Below are positions 57,998 through 64,000 of a DNA stretch of 64,000 bases, piece after piece. Position 1 is the first letter of the stretch. Every line of letters begins with the position of its first letter. The notes under the pieces were generated by a model. The model had not been told where the DNA came from. It saw only the letters and a program-made list of their open reading frames with translations, and searched no databases. Source of the stretch: Agromyces salentinus (GTDB taxonomy: Bacteria > Actinomycetota > Actinomycetes > Actinomycetales > Microbacteriaceae); the NCBI RefSeq assembly GCF_009749395.1, contig NZ_WBIR01000001.1, positions 310,001 through 374,000 of the forward strand, given 5' to 3'. Both the position numbers and the translations under genes were made by a program.

Positions 57998-58085
57998 CGA
58001 GAATACCCCGGAATCCTCCCGACCGGGAGCGTCGTGATCGGATTCGCAGGCGGCGTGCAGGCCGCACAGCGCAGCTGCGCGGAAG

Positions 58086-58694
58086 TCAGTCCCAGAACGG
58101 GCGGGGATGGAGGGCGCCGGCGAGCATGTCGGCGGACACGACGAACCTCGATTCGGGCACTCCGAGCGCCGCCCAGGCGATCACGAGTTCGAACGACCGC
58201 GGCAGCGCGCCCGGCGACCACAGCCACACCTCGACGTTCTGCTCGTGGAGGTCGAGACCGCCCCCGCCACCGCCGCCGTACATGGAGATGGTCGGCGGCG
58301 TCGGTTCACCGGGTCCGGCCTCCTGGCCCGGTCCTCCGCCTCCCGCGATCAGTTTGCGGCCGCCGGGGAGCTGGACGCCCAATCGGAGTTCATCGCCCTC
58401 CGCGCCGCCGAGGCCCCATCCCATGCGAGCGTGCACGAAGGAGTTCCAGTCGCGCATGGACTCGCCGGGTCGCCGCCTGCGCGCCCATCGGAGCGAGATC
58501 GAGACGCCCTCCTCGTACCTGGCCACCTCTCGGACCCAGATGAGCAGGGCATCGTCGCGATGGACGATCCCGTCGACCAGGACCCGACCCGGCAGCACCG
58601 CGGGCGGCGGCTGGTGCCACGCGGGCTGCACGTACGTCTCGGGCTCCGGCTCGGGTGCGTCGACCGGTCGCAGGTCGAAGAAGGGCTCGCTCAT
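58086..58694 (-). CDS. conserved hypothetical protein
   Basis: A 202-residue soluble protein with no recognised domain. It contains 'GIVHRDDALLIWVREVARYEEGVSISLRWARRRR' and 'DELRLGVQLPGGRKL'. A glycine run 'SMYGGGGGGGLDLHEQNVEVWLW' follows. 'LVIAWAALGVPESRFVVSADMLAGAL' near the end suggests a beta-sandwich with a conserved Trp core. The ATG at 58694 lies 6 nt after TAGCCT, a leaderless arrangement. It sits between the psp operon and a 90-residue protein gene on the same strand. No function is proposed. Confidence 0.8.
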   Translation of the reverse strand: MSEPFFDLRPVDAPEPEPETYVQPAWHQPPPAVLPGRVLVDGIVHRDDALLIWVREVARYEEGVSISLRWARRRRPGESMRDWNSFVHARMGWGLGGAEGDELRLGVQLPGGRKLIAGGGGPGQEAGPGEPTPPTISMYGGGGGGGLDLHEQNVEVWLWSPGALPRSFELVIAWAALGVPESRFVVSADMLAGALHPRPFWD

Positions 58695-58751
58695 CCGCTC
58701 AGGCTAGCCAGAGGCACCCGGCGGCGACAGTGCCGCCGAATGCCGCCGACG

Positions 58752-59024
58752 TCACTCCCAGCTGAGTTCGTGCGCCCAGCCGGCGATGTACGCGCGCTCG
58801 TCGAGGTCGAGGCGCACCGTGCGGTGCGGGAGCCGCTCGTGCTCGCGATCGCAGAGATCGAGGATGCGGCGCACGATGTACGGCCGCAGCGGGGCATCGA
58901 GGTTCTCGAGCAACTCGCGCTTGAGCGGATGCTCGAGCATGGGCCACCAGCTCCCGATCGGCGGGAGGCCGTGCTGGCGGACGCGCCGCCCATCGCGGGC
59001 CGGCGGATCGACGATGGTGCTCAT
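58752..59024 (-). CDS. small conserved hypothetical protein
   Basis: A 90-residue protein: 'MSTIVDPPARDGRRVRQHGL', then 'PIGSWWPMLEHPLKRELLENLDAPLRPYIVRRILDL' and 'RLDLDERAYIAGWAHELSWE'. It is rich in charged and aromatic residues and mainly helical. The ATG at 59024 overlaps the stop of a 21-codon ORF (ATGA) with only a weak ribosome binding site of its own. It is followed by the conserved hypothetical gene at 58086-58694 after 57 bp. Function unknown. Confidence 0.7.
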   Translation of the reverse strand: MSTIVDPPARDGRRVRQHGLPPIGSWWPMLEHPLKRELLENLDAPLRPYIVRRILDLCDREHERLPHRTVRLDLDERAYIAGWAHELSWE

Positions 59025-59086
59025 GAGATCACCGCCGTGAACCGGTCGATTCCAGTTGAGGGTCTGTGAGGGCCTGGATCGGTCAT
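59021..59086 (-). CDS. 21-codon small ORF coupled to the 90-residue gene
   Basis: AAGGAG is placed 7 nt before the ATG at 59086. The ORF reads 'MTDPGPHRPSTGIDRF' then 'TAVIS' and stops in an ATGA overlap with the next gene. The strong ribosome binding site and exact overlap argue that it is translated. It may only deliver ribosomes to the following start. Confidence 0.5.
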   Translation of the reverse strand: MTDPGPHRPSTGIDRFTAVIS

Positions 59087-59267
59087 CGGATGACTCCTTG
59101 TTCGCGTCGGCCCGACTGATGGGCCCGACAGTATTGACCGTAGGCCGCGGTTCGACCGAGCGGCAGGGGTTGACTCCTGGGGCGAGATGCGTATGGGCCA
59201 TATCGGGCCGGCGGCCTCGTGTCAATGGACTCTCGGATGCCTCGCACGCGAACGTACGGTGAAGGAC

Positions 59268-59978
59268 ATGGGGCGGCCGGATGGGACGAGACGGAGGCCG
59301 CACGACTCCGCGGCACCCGAGGACGCGGCACCGGACGAGCGGAGCACCGGGGCCGAACGCCTGCTCGCGGACCTCCGCCGCCCGCCGCGCGGGCCCGGCC
59401 TGATCGCCGCGGACGCGCTCCGCCTGGCCGGCGGCATCGGCGTCATCGTCGCCGCCCTCTGGTGGAGCGCGACGGATGCCGGCGTGCTCGCGTTCGTGCT
59501 TCCCGGGCTGCTGCTCCCGCGGATGCTCGGCGCCCGGCCCGCCTTCGACCTCGCGGCCTGCGCGATCCTGCTCATCGCCGGGTGGAGCAACGTGATCGGC
59601 CTGTACGCGTCCGTCGCGTGGTGGGACCTCGTCGTGCACTTCGCGTGCACGGGCGTGCTCGCGGCGCTGCTCGCCATCCTGCTCGCGCGGTTCGGTGCCG
59701 TCTCGAGCCCCGACGACGATCGCGGGTCGGTCGCCGGGACCGCGGTCGTGACGACGCTGGTCGGGCTCGCCCTCGGGGCGCTGTGGGAGATGGTCGAGTG
59801 GTTCGGCCACGCCTTCATCAGCGACCGGATCTTCGTGGCGTACGAGGACACCATCGCCGACCTCGCGCTCGGCGGCCTCGGTGCGGTCGCCGCCGGATTC
59901 GCGGTGGCCCGGCTGCCACTCACGTCCACGTCCGCGGTCGGGGCGGATGACGCCGGCACGGACTCACTCGAGCGGTGA
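59268..59978 (+). CDS. DUF2238/YjdF-like membrane protein
   Basis: A 236-residue protein with about five helices: 'LRLAGGIGVIVAALWWSA', 'VLAFVLPGLLLPRML', 'LAACAILLIAGWSNVIGLYA', 'DLVVHFACTGVLAALLAILLA' and 'VAGTAVVTTLVGLALGALWEMVEWFGHAF'. The last segment plus 'AYEDTIADLALGGLGAVAAGF' gives the E..DT..DL pattern of DUF2238. A polar N-terminal tail of about 45 residues precedes. The ATG at 59268 is 7 nt after TACGGT. Its end overlaps the convergent MpaB-type gene by 15 bp. Confidence 0.78.
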   Translation: MGRPDGTRRRPHDSAAPEDAAPDERSTGAERLLADLRRPPRGPGLIAADALRLAGGIGVIVAALWWSATDAGVLAFVLPGLLLPRMLGARPAFDLAACAILLIAGWSNVIGLYASVAWWDLVVHFACTGVLAALLAILLARFGAVSSPDDDRGSVAGTAVVTTLVGLALGALWEMVEWFGHAFISDRIFVAYEDTIADLALGGLGAVAAGFAVARLPLTSTSAVGADDAGTDSLER

Positions 59979-60911
59979 GGCCTCGGCCCGTTCGCCCCGT
60001 GACGCCTCACCACGTGACGCCTCGCTTCGCAGCCGCGCCACCCGCGCCCGCGCGTTGCGCTCGCTCGGCGACGTGGCGCCGAGCGCCCGCCGCGCGACGA
60101 GGAGTAGGGCACGCGTCAGCGTGATCGCCGGCCACCACGGTCGTCGGAGGCCCAGGAGGTCCCGCTGCCCGGGGTCGAGCGAGGCCACGGCGCCGCCGAA
60201 GAGGATCGGGTAGAGCCGCCCGGTGAGCCCCGGCAACCCCGGACGCCGGAGGAAGCCGACCGTCTCGACGACGCGCTCGTCGCGCTTCGCGTCGGCGAGG
60301 AACGCCGCCATCTCGGCCCGCAACGCGTCGACGGTCGTCGGCGGGTCGACGACGCCCATGAGGCGCCCGGCCTGCGCCCACTCCCGGACGTAGGCGTCGG
60401 CGCCGCCGGGGATCGGCCCGCCCCAGATCTCGTGGGCGCCGAGGAACGCCTCGGTGAAGGCGTCGTGCACCCAGCGCAGCAGCTCTGCGTCGTTCGCCGC
60501 GTACTCGCGTTCGACGCCCTTCGCATCGACGTAGGTGCCGGTCACGTGCTCGTGCAGCCGCGAGACGAAGGCGGATGCCGCGGCGGCGCTCCGCCGGTCG
60601 CCGAAGGTCGTCACGGCCACCCACCGCACGGTGCCGTCGAGCCGCGCGAGCGGGTCCTCCCGGTATCGCGACCAGTCGTGGACCCCGGCCATCGCCCCGG
60701 GATGCAGCGTCTGCAGGAGCAGTGCCCGGATGCCGGCGACGAGCGTGGGCAGTGCGCCGTTGACGGCCCACACGGCACTGCCGGGTCCGAAGAACCCGGC
60801 GTCCTCCCCCTCGGCGAGCGCGGCGGTCCACGCCGGAGGATCGGGTCGGCGGCTCCGCAGCGGATGCCAGCGCGCGGCGCCGATCGACGATCCGGCGGTG
60901 GACCGAGGCAT
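59964..60911 (-). CDS. oxygenase MpaB family (DUF2236) protein
   Basis: A 315-residue DUF2236 protein. 'FFGPGSAVWAVNGALPTLVAGIRALLLQTLHPGAMAGVHDWSRYREDPLARLDGTVRWVAVTTFGD' is the conserved N-terminal block with the heme-type His. 'HEHVTGTYVDAKGVEREYAANDAELLRWVHDAFTEAFL' and 'YVREWAQAGRLMGVVDPPTT' follow. The family includes latex-clearing and MpaB-type oxygenases. The C-terminal Arg/Ser/Glu repeats (SEASRGEASRGERAEAS) are low complexity. The ATG at 60911 follows GATAGG by 7 nt. Substrate unknown. Confidence 0.85.
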   Translation of the reverse strand: MPRSTAGSSIGAARWHPLRSRRPDPPAWTAALAEGEDAGFFGPGSAVWAVNGALPTLVAGIRALLLQTLHPGAMAGVHDWSRYREDPLARLDGTVRWVAVTTFGDRRSAAAASAFVSRLHEHVTGTYVDAKGVEREYAANDAELLRWVHDAFTEAFLGAHEIWGGPIPGGADAYVREWAQAGRLMGVVDPPTTVDALRAEMAAFLADAKRDERVVETVGFLRRPGLPGLTGRLYPILFGGAVASLDPGQRDLLGLRRPWWPAITLTRALLLVARRALGATSPSERNARARVARLRSEASRGEASRGERAEASPLE

Positions 60912-60919
60912 CCGCGGCC

Positions 60920-61846
60920 CTATCCTGCGGATTCGGCGAATCCGCGCGCGACCTTCGCGACCTTGTCGACGTAGTCGTTGTCGTGGTTGTACGAGAACAC
61001 GGCCGCGCGCCATCCGTCGGCGGTCGTCATCGCGCCGGAGGCGCACAGGTACCCGGCCGTCGCGAGTGCGGCGTCGTCGATCTGGTTCGGGTCGGCGACA
61101 CCGTCGCCGTTCGCGTCGCTGCCCCACTTCTCCCAGGTCGAGGGGATGAACTGCATCGGCCCGACCGCACGGTCCCACGTCGCGTCGCCGTCGAGCAGGC
61201 CGCCGTCGGTGTCGGTGATCTTCGCGACGCCGTCGCCGTCGAGCGCCCGCCCGATGATCGGCGGCTGGGCGTCGCCGTTCTCGTCGAGCGTCGTCGAGCC
61301 ATGGCTCGCGTGCCCGGACTCGATCTCGCCGATCGCGGCGATGGTGGCCCAGTCGAGGCCGCACTCGGGATCGTCGGCGGCGGAGAGCACATGCGCGGAC
61401 GCATAGGCGGAGAGGGCCCGCTCGGGGATGCCGGTCTCGCCGGAGACCCGGGCGATCCATTCACCGTCGATGACCTCCATGAGCGAGGACTCGAAGCCCG
61501 ACACGTCGATCGGCTCCTCGAGGACGGTCGCGTCGCCGTCGCCCTCCGGCTCGCCCTCGGCGTCGGCGTCTGCCTCGATGCGCTGGTCGTCGGACTCGGG
61601 TTGGATCACGGTCGGCGGCAGGGCGACATTCGACCCGGCGGCCGCGGGCGCCGCGAACCCTCCCGGGTTCGTCGCCGTTCCGATGACGTTGACGGCGACG
61701 ACCGTGCCGATCACGAGCCCGACGGCGCCGACGACGATGCCGGTGTAGGCCGCGGTCAGGCGTGCGACGCGCCATCCGGTGACCGGCGCTCGCTCGGGGC
61801 GACGCTCGCCGCGCTCGTCGGCGTCGAAGTCGTCTTCCCAAGGCAT
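60920..61846 (-). CDS. membrane-anchored lytic transglycosylase (MltB-like)
   Basis: A 308-residue cell-wall hydrolase. The cytoplasmic tail 'MPWEDDFDADERGERRPERAP' leads to one membrane helix 'YTGIVVGAVGLVIGTVVAVNVIG' and an acidic linker. The outer domain has the catalytic Glu in 'LDWATIAAIGEIESGHASHG', 'DRAVGPMQFIPSTWEKWG' and 'DPNQIDDAALATAGYLCA', typical of SLT_2/MltB transglycosylases. It cleaves peptidoglycan glycan strands. The ATG at 61846 has only a weak ribosome binding site. A TTGACG box is seen at about 61938-61943 on the minus strand. Confidence 0.9.
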   Translation of the reverse strand: MPWEDDFDADERGERRPERAPVTGWRVARLTAAYTGIVVGAVGLVIGTVVAVNVIGTATNPGGFAAPAAAGSNVALPPTVIQPESDDQRIEADADAEGEPEGDGDATVLEEPIDVSGFESSLMEVIDGEWIARVSGETGIPERALSAYASAHVLSAADDPECGLDWATIAAIGEIESGHASHGSTTLDENGDAQPPIIGRALDGDGVAKITDTDGGLLDGDATWDRAVGPMQFIPSTWEKWGSDANGDGVADPNQIDDAALATAGYLCASGAMTTADGWRAAVFSYNHDNDYVDKVAKVARGFAESAG

Positions 61847-62022
61847 CGCAGCTCGTTCCGTTCCGGGCGTCGGTTCAGGGTGTGCCCGCGGGGATCGCGC
61901 TCGGCGGCTCCTCGGAGGCGACGGCGGTGACCCGTCCGTCAAGACTACGCGCGTCGTGCGAGCCGTGCACGGGAATTCCCCATGGTGCAGGGCGGCGTAC
62001 CCGCGCTCCGCGACCGCGGCTC

Positions 62023-62517
62023 CTACGACGTCGGGGCCCCTCCGGCCGCAGCCTCGATGAGGGCCCGCACCTCGGGCACGAGCTCGTCGACCGGCCCCTC
62101 GACGACCAGGTTCGGCGCGACCGCGGTGATCGGCAGCGGTGCCACCGCCGAGGGTCCGCTGCCCGCCTGCCTGCGCCATCCGGAGACCTGCGCCGCCGAC
62201 GCGACGTACACGATGCGTCCGAGCCCCGCCCACGCGTGCGCGGCCGCGCACATCGGGCAGTGCTCGCCCGAGGTGTAGACGGTCGCGCGCTCGCGCTCGA
62301 CCGGCGTCAGGTTCGCGACGGCCCAGTGGACCAGGTCGAGTTCCGGATGCCGCGTCGGATCGCCCGTGCTCGCCTCGCGGTTGCGTTCGGCGAACCGCTC
62401 CACGCCCGCGCCGTCGACGAGAACCGACCCGAACGGCTCGTCGCCCGCCTCCGCGGCCTCGCGGGCGAGGTCGACCGCACGGCGCAGGTGGCTGAGGTCG
62501 CTGTCGGAGATGGCCAT
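62023..62517 (-). CDS. nucleoside/guanine deaminase-like cytidine deaminase-fold protein
   Basis: A 164-residue zinc deaminase. 'AVDLAREAAEAGDEPFGSVLVDGAGV' is the fold start. The zinc site is 'HPELDLVHWA' (H-x-E, with Pro instead of the usual Ala) and 'SGEHCPMCAAAHAW' (PCxxC-like). It most resembles guanine deaminase/tRNA-adenosine-deaminase relatives of COG0590. The ATG at 62517 lies 6 nt after CACACT and may be leaderless. Its base substrate is undetermined. Confidence 0.82.
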   Translation of the reverse strand: MAISDSDLSHLRRAVDLAREAAEAGDEPFGSVLVDGAGVERFAERNREASTGDPTRHPELDLVHWAVANLTPVERERATVYTSGEHCPMCAAAHAWAGLGRIVYVASAAQVSGWRRQAGSGPSAVAPLPITAVAPNLVVEGPVDELVPEVRALIEAAAGGAPTS

Positions 62518-62571
62518 GATCCCAGTGTGCCGCCGCGAGCGAGGTCACGCGAGTCCCGACGGCTGGGCGGC

Positions 62572-64000
62572 TCAGCCGATCGCGTCCCCGGCCTGGACCA
62601 CCGTGAGCCGCTTCGTCGGCCTCGTCAGCGCGACGTACAGCCGCTTCCACGTCGCCGAAGACACCGCCTCGTGAGCCGGCATCGGCGGCACGGCGACCAC
62701 GACGGCATCGAACTCGAGGCCCTTCGCGTCGTCGGGGGTGCCCACCCAGAGCCGATCGGATGCCGCGTCGCCGGCCGCCGCCTTCGCGGCCTCGTCCGCC
62801 CGAAGCTCGCGGAGCGCGCCGTGCACGCCGAGCGGCGCGATGACGCCGACCGTGCCCTCGCTCTCGGCGAGCGCCTCGGCGGCCGCACGGGCCGCCGCCT
62901 CGCCGAGACGGGCGGCATCGACCCGGACGACCCGCGGTTCGTGGTCTCCGTCGCGGGCCGAGGTCGGCTCGGGCGCACCGGGGTCGACGCGGCGCAGCAC
63001 GCCGGTCGCGAGGCGCATGATGCGCCCGGGCGTGCGGTAGTTGACGGTGAGGTCCGTTCGGCTCCACCTCGGCACCTGGGGGTCGAGCAGCCCCGCCCAC
63101 GTGAAGGCGGCGTCGGTCGCGGTGTACTGGTTGGCATCGCCCACGAGCGTCATCGACCGCGTCGGGCAGCGCCGGATGAGGGCCCGCAGCAGCATCGGGC
63201 TCGTCTCCTGCGCCTCGTCGACGATGACGTGGCCGTAGACCCACTCGCGGTCGGACATCGCCCGCTCGGCCGGGGTGCGTCCATCGCCGGCGGCCTGCCG
63301 GTCGGCGAGGGCCGAGGCGCTGACGATCGAGACGGGGGCGCTGACATGGTCGGCATCGGCATCGGCGTCGGTGACCATGTCGAGCACGTTCTGCGCGTAC
63401 TCGAGATCGGTCGCGCGGTCGGACCGGGCGCGCGCCGCGGCCGCCGCCGCCGGGCGCGGGTCCTCGCCGAGCAGCTCGGCGAGTTCGTCGACGAGCGGGA
63501 TGTCGGCGGGCGTCAGGCCGTGCTCCCGGGGCCGCAGCAGCGCGGCGCGCAACACGGGCTCGAGCCTCGGGAACGCGGCGTCGAACTGCGCCGGGTCGCT
63601 GAACAGGCCCCGCACCACGTCGACGGGGTCGAGGAGCGGCCAGAGCTCGTCGAAGAGCTCCTGCACCGCGGGGTCCTCGGCCCAGTCGGCGCGGCGCTCC
63701 CAGTCCTCCATGGAGGAGGAACCGTGCTCCTCGTCCTCGAGCCGGAGGATCTCGGTGAGCAGCGCCTTCTCGAACTTCGGCCTCGCGGCGTTGTGCGGCG
63801 TGCTGCCGGAGCGGCCCCGGGTGCGCACGCGCTGGAGCATCCGGCCGTCGAGCGTCATCGGCTTGAGGCCGGCCGGGCGCAGCATCCGCGTGCCCTCGTT
63901 CGGGACCTCGAACGCGCGCACCGCCTGCTTGAGCGCGGCGACGATGTCGAGTCGGCCCTTGAACTCGGCGGCGAGCGGCGCCTCGGTCGCGGTGGCCGTG
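62572..64000 (-). CDS. HelD/HelR-like UvrD-type ATPase, N-terminus outside the window
   Basis: The frame is open to the right edge, so only the C-terminal about 476 residues are present. Superfamily-1 motifs are 'VYGHVIVDEAQETSPMLLRALIRRCPTRSMTLVGDANQYT' (motif II and III), 'VNYRTPGRIMRLA', 'VGTPDDAKGLEFDAVVVA' and 'RLYVALTRPTKRLTVV' (motif VI). The pattern is that of HelD and actinobacterial HelR, which remove stalled RNA polymerase and can give rifamycin tolerance. Its Walker A lies beyond the window, so the call needs the missing part. The GTG at 63921 is internal. Confidence 0.85.
   Translation of the reverse strand, partial: TATATEAPLAAEFKGRLDIVAALKQAVRAFEVPNEGTRMLRPAGLKPMTLDGRMLQRVRTRGRSGSTPHNAARPKFEKALLTEILRLEDEEHGSSSMEDWERRADWAEDPAVQELFDELWPLLDPVDVVRGLFSDPAQFDAAFPRLEPVLRAALLRPREHGLTPADIPLVDELAELLGEDPRPAAAAAARARSDRATDLEYAQNVLDMVTDADADADHVSAPVSIVSASALADRQAAGDGRTPAERAMSDREWVYGHVIVDEAQETSPMLLRALIRRCPTRSMTLVGDANQYTATDAAFTWAGLLDPQVPRWSRTDLTVNYRTPGRIMRLATGVLRRVDPGAPEPTSARDGDHEPRVVRVDAARLGEAAARAAAEALAESEGTVGVIAPLGVHGALRELRADEAAKAAAGDAASDRLWVGTPDDAKGLEFDAVVVAVPPMPAHEAVSSATWKRLYVALTRPTKRLTVVQAGDAIG

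Noticed and set aside
1-64000. tRNA or rRNA genes
   Set aside because: No cloverleaf-type sequence with CCA-adjacent acceptor stem and no rRNA signature was recognised while reading; a dedicated scan was not possible.

Overview
The window is high-GC (about 70%) actinobacterial chromosome, most likely from Microbacteriaceae and plausibly Agromyces or a close relative. The evidence is codon use with almost exclusive G/C third positions, many leaderless genes (a TANNNT box 6-7 nt before the start codon), ATGA-type gene overlaps, a very abundant GGATGCC/GGCATCC heptamer, and an ectB without ectA or ectC. That last point fits a cell wall containing 2,4-diaminobutyrate. No rRNA, tRNA, CRISPR array, prophage or insertion sequence was found. 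The taxon is an inference.

Layout. 1-4.6 kb: the end of an unknown gene, an ABC-F ribosome-protection gene with its own leader peptide, a BBE-type flavoenzyme and an alpha/beta hydrolase. 4.9-27.1 kb: a large carbohydrate island. A minus-strand operon (lactonase, FAH hydrolase, SDR, mutarotase), an FCD regulator, an aldo/keto reductase and a plus-strand ADH-SDR pair resemble the oxidative L-fucose pathway. A 12.5-kb minus-strand operon follows: ABC sugar transporter, enolase-superfamily dehydratase, MBL hydrolase, Gfo/Idh oxidoreductase, CoA transferase, a substrate-binding-like protein without signal peptide, enoyl-CoA hydratase, FAH-type dehydratase and semialdehyde dehydrogenase. A second FCD regulator and a secreted beta-helix protein (GH141-like, possibly alpha-L-fucosidase) complete it. 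Repeated promoter motifs suggest that the two FCD regulators each control divergent units.

27.3-46.7 kb: mixed housekeeping and accessory genes: ArsR-type regulator, cupin, DUF4287, GNAT, toroid protein, SGNH hydrolase, sufS-sufU, ectB, a resolvase-like protein without catalytic Ser, three MarR genes, a TetR gene, a PhzS-like monooxygenase operon, a glycosyltransferase, prpB and an LLM flavoenzyme. Several divergent regulators face clear palindromic operators. 46.9-54.8 kb: an L-arabinose operon (a 34-codon small ORF, araD, araB, araA, aldose epimerase), with a LacI repressor whose likely operator lies at the araD promoter, and an AraJ-like exporter. 55-64 kb: AlkD-like protein, a possible eCIS-type cargo protein, a pspA operon with a palindromic operator, membrane and oxygenase-like proteins, lytic transglycosylase, deaminase, and the C-terminal part of a HelD/HelR-like ATPase that runs off the window.

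Non-coding structure is rich. There are three copies of a dispersed palindromic element with a CGACACGC core, a tandem 139-bp palindromic repeat, an 8-bp microsatellite, a 28-bp minisatellite, and strong hairpin terminators between convergent genes. The least familiar system is the CoA-transferase/enoyl-CoA-hydratase/cytosolic-SBP/MBL module inside the sugar operon.
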